A stretch of DNA of 43,539 bases from Deltaproteobacteria bacterium (GTDB lineage Bacteria > Desulfobacterota > DSM-4660 > Desulfatiglandales > HGW-15), in the NCBI GenBank assembly GCA_016932115.1, contig JAFGDM010000104.1:1-43539 (forward strand), read 5' to 3'. This document shows, in pieces, positions 17,679 to 26,155 of this stretch. Position 1 is the stretch's first letter, and every line of letters starts with the position of its first letter. Under the pieces are notes generated by a model. That model was not told the origin of the DNA. It searched no databases and saw only the letters and a list, made by a program, of their open reading frames with translations. Made by a program: the position numbers and the translations under genes.

Positions 17679-20275
17679 GATTGACGTTCCAGAAAATCTT
17701 TCATTTTACTTAACTCAATCAACGCTTCAAGAGGGGTCATTTCGGAAGTGTTCAACCCTTTGATCCATTTTCTAAGGCCCTGCTCCTGAAAGCCGAAAAG
17801 CTGAAGCTGCTCGATATTACCGGTTTCTTTTGAGCGTGCAATCTTAGGCAAGCCGGCCTCGTCCACTTCTTTGCCTTCCAGATTATCTAAAATCTCTTTT
17901 GCCCGCCGTATGAGAGGATCGGGCAAACCCGCGATCCTTGCTACCTGGATGCCGTAACTTCGGCTTGTACCGCCGGGAATAAGTTTTCTCAAAAAAAGAA
18001 TCCGATCATTCCACTCTTTCACGGCAATGTTGAAATTTTTGATCCTCGATTTCGTGGCAACCAGTTCCGTAAGCTCGTGGTAATGGGTGGCAAAGAGCGT
18101 TCTCACCCCCTTAGTATTTCTGTCGTGAAGGGCTTCTGCGATAGCCCAGGCAATGCTGAGCCCGTCATAAGTGCTCGTGCCGCGCCCTATTTCATCCAGG
18201 ATGACAAGGCTCTTGGGCGTCGCGTGTCTGATGATGTTCGCCGTCTCGTTCATTTCGACCATAAAGGTGCTCTGCCCCTTTGTGACGTCATCCGAGGCGC
18301 CGATTCTGGTGAAAATCCGATCCACAATTCCTATGATTGCGCGGGACGCAGGAACAAAGCTACCCATCTGGGCCATCAGCGCCGTAAGGGCGACCTGTCT
18401 CAAAATCGTCGATTTACCGGCCATGTTCGGCCCTGTGATAATCAGAAGCTGCTGCTCCACATCGTCTATGTGGATGTCGTTGGGGACAAAGGGCTCTTCC
18501 TTCATCGTCTGCTCGATCACAGGATGCCGGCTGTCGATAATCTCAATCACAGGACTTTCGCTCATCTCAGGGCAAACGTAGCGGTTGAGTTCTGCTGTCT
18601 CCGCCAACCCGGCAAGGACGTCCACCTCCCCCACAAGACGGCCTGCCTCTTTGATTCGTCGGTTCTGCGTGGCGACCTTCTCGCGGATTTCCTCGAAAAT
18701 ATCGCTCTCCATCGCCACCCGCTTTTCCTCCGCACCAAGGATAAGATCTTCGTATTCTTTGAGGCGCTCCGTGATGTAGCGTTCGCCGTTTGCAAGGGTC
18801 TGTTTTCGCATGTAGTCCGTGGGGACAAGGTGCAGATTCGTTTTGGAGACTTCGATGTAGTAGCCGAAAACACGGTTGTATCCGATTTTCAGGCTGGAAA
18901 TCCCCGTGCGCTTTTGCTCCGACGCGGCCAGTTGTGCGATCCATGATTTTCCATCTCTGGTCGCTGTAATGAGTTTGTCGAGCTCAAAATCATACCCTTC
19001 CCGAATCATGCCGCCCTCTCTAGTCGAGATAGGTGGTTCACTGCATATCGCATTTTCAATCAGCCGGGCGACATCCTCCAGAGGATCAAGGTTTTCGCCG
19101 ATCTCGTAGAGAAGTTCGCTTGCAGACCCCTCTAGGAGATCTTTTATCGCGGGCAGATGTTTGACCGATGTATTGAGCGACACCAAATCTCTTGCATTAG
19201 CCCGACGCAGCGAGATGCGACTGTTCAATCTTTCCATGTCATAGATACCAGTCAGCTCCTCTTGAATGGTCTCTCGAAGCATGTTGTCGTCCCTGAAGCT
19301 GGATACGGCAGCCAAACGACGGCGAATCTCTTTAAGGTCCAGCAGCGGGTAGCCTATCCATTTTGCCAGTTGCCGACTTCCCATAGGGGTTACCGTCTTG
19401 TCCAAGACGTTGAACAGCGATCCCTTCGAGGATTGACGTTTCACCGTCCTAAAAAGTTCCAGACTCCTAACGGTCGGTTCGTCAAGAAACAGGTAGTCGC
19501 AGAGATGATAGGTGATAATTTCCTTGATGTGAATCGGATCGGTTTTTTGAGTTTTCTGAATGTAATACACAACAGTCCCTGCCGCGGTGATTCCCTGCGG
19601 CAGGAGCTCACACCCGAATCCCGCAAGGGACTGCACCCCCAATTGCTTTTTGAGGAGTTTTTCTGCGTGGCTCTCCTGAAAAACATCTACCGGAAGTACT
19701 TCCAGGCGGTATGCAGAAAGACCCGGCCGGTTTTGAAGACCGTCTTTTTCGAGAAGCAGAAGCTCCGCCGGCCCTATCCTGGCAAGTTCGTCGAGAACGT
19801 CACCCCATTGTTCAATTTCCGTGACGCGAAATTCGCCGGTGGAAAGATCCAGGAAGGCCATACCGTAAGGGCTATCCTTTCCGGAGACAGCCGCCATATA
19901 CACGTTATATTTGCCGTCCCCTTCTCCCTCATTGATCGCTGATGCGGGGGTGATAACCCGGACCACATCACGCTTTACGATGCCTTTGGTCTCCCTTGAA
20001 TCTTCAACTTGTTCGCAGATTGCCACCTTGCATCCGCTATCTATGAGCTTTGCAATATAGGACCTGGATGCGTGATGGGGAATGCCGCACATGGGCACCT
20101 TCTCGCCTCTGTGTGTTCCCCGTGATGTGAGAGCGATGCCGAGAAGACGGGATGCCACCCTCGCATCCTCAAAGAACATCTCATAAAAATCACCCATACG
20201 ATAAAAAAGAATCGCATCAGGATAATCGCTTTTGATACCCATGTACTGTTTAAGCATGGGCGTCAGGTCACTCAT
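17675..20275 (-). CDS. mutS: DNA mismatch repair protein MutS
   Basis: Mismatch-binding ATPase that starts methyl-independent or -directed mismatch repair. The 866-residue length matches MutS1. The mismatch-wedge motif F-Y-E is at residues 30-32 (GDFYEMFFEDA). The connector, lever and clamp domains follow, and the ATPase domain carries Walker A GPNMAGKST at 615-623 and the signature DEIGRGTSTYDGLSI. The C-terminal dimerisation segment is present. The ATG overlaps the lapB stop in an ATGA arrangement. I see no mutL in the window. Confidence 0.98.
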   Translation of the reverse strand: MSDLTPMLKQYMGIKSDYPDAILFYRMGDFYEMFFEDARVASRLLGIALTSRGTHRGEKVPMCGIPHHASRSYIAKLIDSGCKVAICEQVEDSRETKGIVKRDVVRVITPASAINEGEGDGKYNVYMAAVSGKDSPYGMAFLDLSTGEFRVTEIEQWGDVLDELARIGPAELLLLEKDGLQNRPGLSAYRLEVLPVDVFQESHAEKLLKKQLGVQSLAGFGCELLPQGITAAGTVVYYIQKTQKTDPIHIKEIITYHLCDYLFLDEPTVRSLELFRTVKRQSSKGSLFNVLDKTVTPMGSRQLAKWIGYPLLDLKEIRRRLAAVSSFRDDNMLRETIQEELTGIYDMERLNSRISLRRANARDLVSLNTSVKHLPAIKDLLEGSASELLYEIGENLDPLEDVARLIENAICSEPPISTREGGMIREGYDFELDKLITATRDGKSWIAQLAASEQKRTGISSLKIGYNRVFGYYIEVSKTNLHLVPTDYMRKQTLANGERYITERLKEYEDLILGAEEKRVAMESDIFEEIREKVATQNRRIKEAGRLVGEVDVLAGLAETAELNRYVCPEMSESPVIEIIDSRHPVIEQTMKEEPFVPNDIHIDDVEQQLLIITGPNMAGKSTILRQVALTALMAQMGSFVPASRAIIGIVDRIFTRIGASDDVTKGQSTFMVEMNETANIIRHATPKSLVILDEIGRGTSTYDGLSIAWAIAEALHDRNTKGVRTLFATHYHELTELVATKSRIKNFNIAVKEWNDRILFLRKLIPGGTSRSYGIQVARIAGLPDPLIRRAKEILDNLEGKEVDEAGLPKIARSKETGNIEQLQLFGFQEQGLRKWIKGLNTSEMTPLEALIELSKMKDFLERQS

Positions 20276-21552
20276 GTCTTTTCCCCTGGATTATCCTGGG
20301 GCGGGACGGGAAGATTTTTGGTAGTGGGTCGGACCTCGGGATTGCTGTCGGAGAGCGCAGGTTTCATAAGGCCGATTGTATCCCATTGCTTGCACTGAGG
20401 ACATTGCCATTGCAGATCGGAAGACATGTACCCACACTGAGAACATTGAAAGCTAAGATAAGGGACGGTGAGATGAGCGATCAGATTTCGGTAAGCCCTG
20501 AGGGCTTCCTCCTTCATCTGCGCTTCAAGAAGGATCTCCCCCTGCAATTTTCTCGCCTCCCAGAAAGAAGGCGCCAAATCTAGGGCCGCATCGAGTTCTT
20601 TCAGCGCCGCCTGCCGGTCTTGCTCATTATAGCGATAGCGGGCCAGCGCCGTATGTGTAAAAGGATCAGGATAAGATTCCGCACACTCCTTCAAGAACTC
20701 CTCCACCGGCTTGAGGTTTTTCATTTTTGAGTAGGCGCCCTCCAAACGGCGATAGGCGAGAAAGGTAAAAGAAGGCGAGATATCCACCACTTTTCTCCAT
20801 GAGGCAATGGCTTTCTTGTAATCCTGTTTCTGAAAATGAAGATCGCCCAGATGAAGATAGGCATCCAGACAACGATCATCCATGGATATCCCTTTTTCAA
20901 ATGCGCTCTTTGCCTTGCCCAACTCGCCTTGTTTCTGGTGAATTTTCCCTTTCTCCGTTTGATAATGGGCAAGGATGTGGGCATGGTCGCCTTTCAAAAT
21001 TTTAGCGATCTTTTGACGGGTCGAAAAAGCGTTTTCCCAGTCCTTTAATTCCACATGGATTTTTTCAACTGCAATTAGTGCTTCCAAGTTGGAGGGCTCT
21101 TTTCGGAGAACTTGACCGAGCGTTTCCAGGGCACGGTTGAAAAAGCCCCCTTTAAGATAATCCAGTCCAAGATCCAGAAGAGCCCTTACTTTGATCTGTT
21201 CTTCGACACTGGGCCTGAGGATGATGCTTTGGCGAATGCGTATCGCCCGGTCGATGTCTCCCTTGGAACGGTATAGGTTACCGAGGGCCACATAGGTTTC
21301 TATGGTATCGGAATTGATGCGGACAGACTTGATGAACTCCTCGATGGCATGATCGGGGTCATTGGCAAGGATGTACTGAATCCCCTTAAAGAAAGCTTTA
21401 TCACCTTCCCTTGACCAGGACCTCAGCTTTTTTTCTCTGCGGCGGTGCAAGAAACGGCCGATGATCATTCCCAAGAAAAAAGCCGCGAGAAGGGCAAGCC
21501 AAAGTGTCTGGTTTGTAAGATTTAAAAACCACTGCCAAACCGGATTTGTCAT
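20272..21552 (-). CDS. lapB: LapB/YciM-like tetratricopeptide protein with rubredoxin-like zinc domain
   Basis: A 426-residue membrane-anchored regulator of lipopolysaccharide assembly. One N-terminal transmembrane helix (residues 17-33, LALLAAFFLGMIIGRFL) leads into a cytosolic TPR solenoid (about 45-370). A rubredoxin-type metal knuckle with two CxxC pairs (FQCSQCGY and WQCPQCKQW) follows near the C-terminus. This domain order is that of E. coli LapB, which recruits FtsH to degrade LpxC and tunes LPS synthesis. It follows lapA as in enterobacteria. The C-terminus has about 35 extra residues rich in Pro and Asn beyond the zinc domain. The ribosome-binding site (AAGGGAG) is very close to the ATG. 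Confidence 0.88.
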   Translation of the reverse strand: MTNPVWQWFLNLTNQTLWLALLAAFFLGMIIGRFLHRRREKKLRSWSREGDKAFFKGIQYILANDPDHAIEEFIKSVRINSDTIETYVALGNLYRSKGDIDRAIRIRQSIILRPSVEEQIKVRALLDLGLDYLKGGFFNRALETLGQVLRKEPSNLEALIAVEKIHVELKDWENAFSTRQKIAKILKGDHAHILAHYQTEKGKIHQKQGELGKAKSAFEKGISMDDRCLDAYLHLGDLHFQKQDYKKAIASWRKVVDISPSFTFLAYRRLEGAYSKMKNLKPVEEFLKECAESYPDPFTHTALARYRYNEQDRQAALKELDAALDLAPSFWEARKLQGEILLEAQMKEEALRAYRNLIAHLTVPYLSFQCSQCGYMSSDLQWQCPQCKQWDTIGLMKPALSDSNPEVRPTTKNLPVPPQDNPGEKT

Positions 21553-21578
21553 CTCCCTTTCACTCCTTTACAGCCGTG

Positions 21579-21926
21579 TCAGACCGGATCAGTGTTTTCC
21601 GTACCGGTCTGATCGGAGGTAATGGCAAGATTGCGAAATGATTTCAGCTCCTTCTCTTTGCTCTCCAATTCCTTCGAGAGAATTTTGATCTTTTTCTTGA
21701 GACGAAAACGTTCAAAGAGGCCGAAAAAACCCATAATTAATCCCCCCAGCAAAAAAACTATGATTGTGACCTGGTAGACGGAAACTTGCTCCGCCTGCCA
21801 TTGCGGCAGCAAAAGAGGATTAAACTTGAAGGTAAGGGAGGTCGACATCGTCTCATTATTCTGAACGATGGCGACTACAATCACCAAACCCACAAGGATA
21901 AGAATAATGGCTTTTATTTGGGCCAT
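21579..21926 (-). CDS. lapA: LapA domain protein (DUF1049)
   Basis: A 115-residue inner-membrane protein with two transmembrane segments (about residues 3-20 and 50-72) followed by a cytosolic coiled coil rich in Lys and Glu, the layout of LapA/DUF1049. LapA partners LapB in lipopolysaccharide assembly control. The ATG at 21926 is chosen because GGAGG lies six bases upstream; a TTG two codons before is less likely. It is directly followed by lapB and preceded by the HIT gene after 18 bases. Confidence 0.85.
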   Translation of the reverse strand: MAQIKAIILILVGLVIVVAIVQNNETMSTSLTFKFNPLLLPQWQAEQVSVYQVTIIVFLLGGLIMGFFGLFERFRLKKKIKILSKELESKEKELKSFRNLAITSDQTGTENTDPV

Positions 21927-21944
21927 GTCCAACCTCCATTTCTA

Positions 21945-22433
21945 TTATTTTGTTTCAGTGTAATAGGGGAGCAGTTTTTTGTACGTCTCCTTGATGTGCT
22001 CCGGAATGACCCTGACATCGCCGAGAACGGCCATGAAATTCGTGTCGCCATTCCAGCGAGGGACAACATGAAAATGCACGTGCTCCTCCACCCCGGCTCC
22101 CGCGACCCTACCCAGGTTCAGCCCCACGTTAAACCCCTCGGGGTTCATTACCTCTTTGAGGACCGTTATGGTCTTGCGAACCACGTTGAGCAGATCTAAA
22201 CCTTCCTTGTTATTGAGCTGTTCCAGCCCGTCCACATGCTTGACGGGCGCCACCAAGAGGTGTCCATTGTTGTAAGGATAGCGGTTCATGAGTACGACAG
22301 TGTGCGGCCCAACCCACAGAATCAATCGTTCAATGTCTCTGCTCCGGTCCTTCCCGGGGCAAAAAATACAACCGTTGTCTTTATCGTTTGAAAGAATGTA
22401 CCCCATCCTCCATGGGGCCCAGAGAACCTTCAT
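21945..22433 (-). CDS. HIT family nucleotide hydrolase/phosphorylase
   Basis: A 162-residue histidine-triad protein. The active-site triad is H118, H120 and H122 in EEHVHFHVV. The N-terminus carries a CIFC pair (C22, C25) as in the Ap4A-phosphorylase/HIT-like subgroup with a partial metal site, and the NRYPYNNGHLLVAP segment is typical. Such enzymes cleave dinucleoside polyphosphates such as Ap4A or nucleoside phosphoramidates; the precise substrate cannot be told from sequence. It lies between a phosphoesterase gene (39 bases upstream) and lapA, in one minus-strand operon. Confidence 0.92.
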   Translation of the reverse strand: MKVLWAPWRMGYILSNDKDNGCIFCPGKDRSRDIERLILWVGPHTVVLMNRYPYNNGHLLVAPVKHVDGLEQLNNKEGLDLLNVVRKTITVLKEVMNPEGFNVGLNLGRVAGAGVEEHVHFHVVPRWNGDTNFMAVLGDVRVIPEHIKETYKKLLPYYTETK

Positions 22434-22472
22434 AGCGTTTTCTTCACACCCCTTTGCAATGGTTTTAAAACC

Positions 22473-22970
22473 TTAGGACAAATCGACCTGTAAAATTTCA
22501 CCGCATACGCTCTCTTCACATTCAAGAACTCCCACGCTGTGAAAACAACTTGCGCTGTAACCGCAGGCAGTTCCAGGATTGAAAACCAGGACTCCCCCCC
22601 TTATATGGTTCACAGCTCGATGAGAATGCCCGTACACCACGACGTCCACGCCCGAAAAAGATTCTATGACTCTTTCCTCAAGGCCTTCCGACGGCCCCCA
22701 GCCGTGAACGAGGCCGAAACGAAAAGCACCGATTTCCACAATGCGCTTCTCCGGCAGACGGTTCTTAATTTCCATCGGATCCATGTTGCCGCAAACCCCG
22801 TAGAAAGGCCGCTTGCTCAGGTATTCAACGATGCTCGGAGATGTAAAATCTCCCACGTGAAAAATGGCATCCGTTTCTGACAGGTGCTGCTCCAAGATTT
22901 GTCTTAAGGAACCAGTCACCCGATGAAGGTGCGTGTCGGAAAGAACGCCGATCCTTATTTTGCCAGCCAC
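22473..22970 (-). CDS. YfcE/MJ0936-family metallophosphoesterase
   Basis: A 165-residue calcineurin-like phosphoesterase of the small YfcE/MJ0936 group. The metal-binding motifs are visible in order: SDTHLH, HVGDF, CGNMD, LVHGWG and YGHSHRA. These proteins are phosphodiesterases of unsettled physiological substrate. The start is GTG 22970 with GGAG eight bases upstream. It is the first gene of the minus-strand operon running to the amidase gene, divergent from the FmdB-like gene. Confidence 0.9.
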   Translation of the reverse strand: MAGKIRIGVLSDTHLHRVTGSLRQILEQHLSETDAIFHVGDFTSPSIVEYLSKRPFYGVCGNMDPMEIKNRLPEKRIVEIGAFRFGLVHGWGPSEGLEERVIESFSGVDVVVYGHSHRAVNHIRGGVLVFNPGTACGYSASCFHSVGVLECEESVCGEILQVDLS

Positions 22971-23047
22971 GCCGACACTCCGTAAGTTACCGGGAATGCT
23001 TCCTGGAAAAATATCCCACCGGAACGTTTATCGCCGGGATTTTGTGG

Positions 23048-23075
23048 AGTATATCAGCTCGGAAATAAAACACAA
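23048..23075 (-). promoter_or_regulatory. Putative promoter of the phosphoesterase-HIT-lap-mutS operon
   Basis: On the minus strand TTGTGT (23070-23075), 16 bases, then TATACT (23048-23053). The -10 is good and the -35 poor. The site lies in the 218-base divergent region, about 75 bases before the GTG start. Confidence 0.35.
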
Positions 23076-23188
23076 GTCATAATTACCTTCTTTATGAAAA
23101 CATTTGACTGATAAGCTTTATTTAAGATAAAAAAGTAGCGCCCATGTCATGTTTTGCATGACCACGAGGTCCGGAAGGAGGAGAGTTC

Positions 23189-23677
23189 ATGCCCATCTAT
23201 GAGTTTTACTGCAAGAAGTGCCACATGATATTCAATTTCTTCTCACCAACCGTGAACACGGATAAGAAACCTCGTTGTCCCAGGTGCAACAAGGTTGAGC
23301 TGGAACGGAAAATGTCCGTTTTTTCAAGGGTTAAAAACCGGGGAGAAGGTAGTGAGCCGCCCATGCGGGACATGGATGAATCCAAGATGGAGCAAGCCAT
23401 GAACATTCTGGCGAGAGACGCTGAAACCATGGATGAGGATGATCCTAGGCAGGCTGCCGACCTCATGCGAAAACTCTCGGACATGACAGGCCTTAACCTG
23501 GGTCCCGGAATGGAGGAGGCCTTGAGAAGAATGGAGGCCGGAGAGGATCCGGATCAAATTGAGCAGGAAATGGGAGATCTTCTCGAAGGGGAAGACCCTT
23601 TCACCTTCGGAGAGCGCTCAGCCGGTCTTCGAACAAAAGGTCCCCCCCATAAAGACGAAAGACTCTATGATTTGTGA
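23189..23677 (+). CDS. FmdB-type zinc-ribbon protein with acidic C-terminal extension
   Basis: A 162-residue protein whose first 40 residues form the FmdB/CxxC_CxxC_SSSS zinc ribbon, with Cys at 8, 11, 30 and 33 after the family start MPIYEFYC. The remaining 120 residues are an acidic, Met-rich helical region (DESKMEQAMNILARD, then MEEALRRMEAGEDPDQIEQ) not part of the ribbon; it resembles the C-terminal extension common in Desulfobacterota versions. FmdB-like proteins are proposed regulatory proteins, but no molecular function is established. The start has a strong AAGGAGG. It stands alone on the plus strand, converging on the UPF0280 gene 32 bases away. Confidence 0.85.
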   Translation: MPIYEFYCKKCHMIFNFFSPTVNTDKKPRCPRCNKVELERKMSVFSRVKNRGEGSEPPMRDMDESKMEQAMNILARDAETMDEDDPRQAADLMRKLSDMTGLNLGPGMEEALRRMEAGEDPDQIEQEMGDLLEGEDPFTFGERSAGLRTKGPPHKDERLYDL

Positions 23678-23681
23678 AAAC

Positions 23682-23705
23682 GGTACACTGACACTCCCGT
23701 GTACC
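23682..23705. terminator. Hairpin between convergent FmdB and UPF0280 genes
   Basis: A perfect seven-base-pair stem, GGTACAC with GTGTACC, around a ten-base loop fills the 32-base gap between two convergent stops. Four T residues follow on the minus strand after one base. Probably a shared terminator. Confidence 0.5.
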
Positions 23706-23709
23706 CTAT

Positions 23710-24426
23710 TCATAATGCCACGATTTCAATCCTGCCCCAGCTTGCCAGTTTGTTACCGAGAATGACCAGTGCTCCAAGCACCCCGTCTGTTTTCTCCGCC
23801 CAAATGCCCAAGCTGTTCAGGTCTTCCGGACCCCGCATCCGATTGCACAGCGCTGTGGCCGCAGCATCGGCAAAGGCAGTTGACGATGCCAGGATACACC
23901 CCACGTCGGAACCGCCCATGCTGAAAGAATGTCCCACCGTTGCCGAGGAAGAACAGATGCCCAAGGGCATATTTTCAGGAGATACAAGAATCCCGATCTT
24001 TTCACTCAAAGGGGAGTAAGCGGCAAAAACGCAAACCGTGGCTCTGCGTCCGATACTGAGAAAGATATCCCCGCCGTTTTCAACAATCACCTGAGAGCTA
24101 TACCGAAGGAGCCCCTTGCCCACATACTGAGCGATAGCTCCCGCCACGGAAGCCATGGGCCCGACACCGACCTTTCTGGAACACTCGATCATTTCACGAA
24201 CCAGGGGTGGCGCGTAGGGATCTGCAGGATAGGGTTTCAGGGTGGTCAGAAAATCGTAGTGGAGGCTAATGTAGCTTTCAACCTGGTGCCTTGCTTCGAG
24301 GATAAGGTCTATGGCGTTTTTTTCTAGGCGTTTTTCAGCGCTCACCTGAAGATCGGTTTCCTTCACGGAAACCTCGAAGCTAACAAGGCCGGCGGAGCGG
24401 ACCCGCCCGCGGTAGAAACGTTTCAT
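23710..24426 (-). CDS. UPF0280 family protein (ApbE-related fold)
   Basis: A 238-residue protein of family UPF0280, distantly related to the ApbE/FMN-transferase fold and widespread in anaerobes and methanogens. Family-typical segments are visible: GPMASVAGAIAQYVGKGLL, ENGGDIFLSIG, and TVGHSFSMGGSDVGCILA followed by ADAAATALCNR. Function is not established; some members are annotated as thiamine biosynthesis ApbE-like by homology only. The start at 24426 is supported by the MKRFYRGRV N-terminus. It is followed by no obvious partner and lies 83 bases after the DUF3795 gene, so the two may be co-transcribed. Confidence 0.85.
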   Translation of the reverse strand: MKRFYRGRVRSAGLVSFEVSVKETDLQVSAEKRLEKNAIDLILEARHQVESYISLHYDFLTTLKPYPADPYAPPLVREMIECSRKVGVGPMASVAGAIAQYVGKGLLRYSSQVIVENGGDIFLSIGRRATVCVFAAYSPLSEKIGILVSPENMPLGICSSSATVGHSFSMGGSDVGCILASSTAFADAAATALCNRMRGPEDLNSLGIWAEKTDGVLGALVILGNKLASWGRIEIVAL

Positions 24427-24509
24427 GAACTATTCTTCCATATGCACCAAGAGGAACAAGCTCCTGCTCGCTACTTTTCACGACGGAGGCATCGATCCAT
24501 ACCGCGTCC

Positions 24510-24986
24510 TCAACCGTCCAAATCCACCTCCGTCTTGCACCGGTTACATCGCTTCGCGCCCCTGAAGAGCTTATGGCCGCAAGAGGGGCAAAGGTAACGG
24601 GCTTCCTCGTCTTCGACCCATTTCTCAGTCCCCGCGGCCCGCCAATGAGGAATGGCGCGCAAGATCACTTTCTTCCCCACAGGCATGGGGAAGGTTTCGA
24701 TCAGATTACAGGGAAAATCATCGCATTCGTGGCACCCTTTCAGCCCCTTTTCAGCCGTACAGGCTTTAATGCCGCAATCCCTGCAATAGATAAAAGGCTC
24801 GGCGGAAAGACAACCATTGCATCGGATGGCTTCAACCGAGAGGCGTTCTCCACCCGGCAATCTGTCTTTGTAAAGATCCACGAGCCTCTCTTTTAACTTA
24901 AGGTTGTCATCCCTAGATGCGTATAGAATTGCACAAACCCCGCAATACAAACCGCAGGGTGCAAGGTAGTTGGGATTAATGCTCAT
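24510..24986 (-). CDS. DUF3795 cysteine-rich protein with C-terminal zinc ribbon
   Basis: A 158-residue protein. Residues 1-105 match DUF3795, with the conserved cysteine pattern APCGLYCGVC, then CNGC, YCRDCGIKAC and CHECDDFPC. A further zinc ribbon with paired CxxC motifs (YLCPSCGH and RCNRCKTE) closes the C-terminus. The 16 or so cysteines suggest metal or iron-sulfur binding, but no function is known. A strong GAGGAGGG precedes the ATG. The upstream region has an inverted repeat that could be a control site. Confidence 0.82.
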   Translation of the reverse strand: MSINPNYLAPCGLYCGVCAILYASRDDNLKLKERLVDLYKDRLPGGERLSVEAIRCNGCLSAEPFIYCRDCGIKACTAEKGLKGCHECDDFPCNLIETFPMPVGKKVILRAIPHWRAAGTEKWVEDEEARYLCPSCGHKLFRGAKRCNRCKTEVDLDG

Positions 24987-25297
24987 GTGAACCCTCCTCG
25001 AATGAAACTTGATAGCTAAGTTTATTGCTCTATCAAAGTAAACTCAGGATCAAAGGGTATCCTGCCTGCGTAATATCGTCAAGAGGCGACCAAATAGGGG
25101 GGTGCTTCACAGAAGTCCGTGCCAAGCCTTTCCCTTTATGCTAGACTTCCATAAAAAGACTTTGGACCGTGTTACAGGTTGGAATTCCTCGTGCGGCTTG
25201 CTCGTTTTAAGCCTCAGCGGATTCCTCCCTCTAGCATCGGCAGGATTATTTTCTGTAAGTTTATAATAAACCCTCAACCTCCATGAATCAATGAGCA
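24987..25297. other. 311-base divergent intergenic region with inverted repeat
   Basis: This gap separates the DUF3795 gene (-) and the activator gene (+). It contains an inverted repeat, TTGATAG (25009-25015) and CTATCAA (25030-25036). On the minus strand this can be read as a -35/-10 pair (TTGATA, 16 bases, TATCAA) just before DUF3795. A TATAAT at 25262-25267 may be a -10 for the activator gene, but no good -35 is seen. I found no gene in it. Confidence 0.4.
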
Positions 25298-26155
25298 ATG
25301 CTTATGGATTACTTCGCAGGTATCGATGTAGGTTCCCTGAGTACTGATGCAGTCATCCTTGATGAGGAAGGTAAGATTGCCGGATACAGCATCGTTGAGA
25401 CAGGCGCCAACAGCACCTCCGCCGCAGAAGCAGCCTTCTCAGAAGCACTCGTTCGGGTCGGTCTTGAACATACTAAGGTAAAGCGAATTGTCTCCACCGG
25501 ATACGGCCGGGTGTCTGTGCCCTTTGCACATAAGACGCTAACGGAAATCTCATGCCACGCGCTGGGGGCTTACGCTATTTTCCCCGACACGCGCACGGTC
25601 ATCGATATCGGAGGCCAGGACTCCAAAGTAATCAAAGTCGGCCCGGAAGGAAAAGTACTCGACTTCACCATGAACGACAAATGTGCGGCAGGCACAGGCC
25701 GTTTTCTAGAGGTCATGGCCTCCAAACTCCAGATCCCGCTCTGCAAGATGGGGGAACTCTCTCTTAATACTGTTTGTGAAGCGAGCATCAGCAGTGTCTG
25801 CACGGTTTTTGCAGAAAGCGAGGTGGTATCCCTCGTAGCCAGGAATCATCCGAAGGAGGAAATCATCCGGGGTCTCCACCGGGCCGTTGTAAACCGCGTG
25901 TGGAGCATGGTTATGGCTCTCGGAGTCAACTATGAGGTCACCATGAGCGGCGGGGTGGCCAAGAATAAAGGCGTAACGGCTTTCCTAGAAGAGAAGCTGG
26001 GAAAGCCGCTTCGCATCTACAGCGAACCGCAGATCATCGGCGCCCTTGGCGCGGCACTCCACGCAAGAAATCTTGCGTCCTTACGGCATTCGATAGACCA
26101 TGGAATTGACATTCATTCCTGCACCAACGGAAGCAAACACGGCAATTTCCCCTGA
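25298..26155 (+). CDS. BadF/BadG/HgdC-type ATPase, 2-hydroxyacyl-CoA dehydratase/benzoyl-CoA reductase activator
   Basis: A 285-residue ASKHA-fold ATPase. In this family a homodimer holds one [4Fe-4S] cluster between subunits and uses ATP to drive a low-potential electron into a dehydratase or reductase. The phosphate-binding loop is FAGIDVGSLSTDAVI (residues 6-20), the second nucleotide motif is TVIDIGGQDSKVIKV (100-114), and the cluster cysteines are C129 (NDKCAAGTGRF) and C168 (SSVCTVFAE). A second ATG is two codons downstream. The catalytic dehydratase/reductase subunits are absent from the window, so it is an orphan activator here. Its last 25 codons overlap, tail to tail, the end of the ketoacyl synthase gene by 75 bases. 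Confidence 0.9.
   Translation: MLMDYFAGIDVGSLSTDAVILDEEGKIAGYSIVETGANSTSAAEAAFSEALVRVGLEHTKVKRIVSTGYGRVSVPFAHKTLTEISCHALGAYAIFPDTRTVIDIGGQDSKVIKVGPEGKVLDFTMNDKCAAGTGRFLEVMASKLQIPLCKMGELSLNTVCEASISSVCTVFAESEVVSLVARNHPKEEIIRGLHRAVVNRVWSMVMALGVNYEVTMSGGVAKNKGVTAFLEEKLGKPLRIYSEPQIIGALGAALHARNLASLRHSIDHGIDIHSCTNGSKHGNFP

Noticed and set aside
18077-18946. Plus-strand 289-residue frame
   Set aside because: It lies wholly antisense to mutS, shows no family motif, and mutS is complete.
23104-23132. TTGACT followed by A/T-rich sequence as a promoter of the FmdB-like gene
   Set aside because: No -10 hexamer at 16-18 bases; the nearest TAAGAT is only 13 bases away.
25107-25298. Minus-strand 63-residue frame in the DUF3795-activator gap
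   Set aside because: No ribosome-binding site, no motif, and it abuts the activator start on the other strand.
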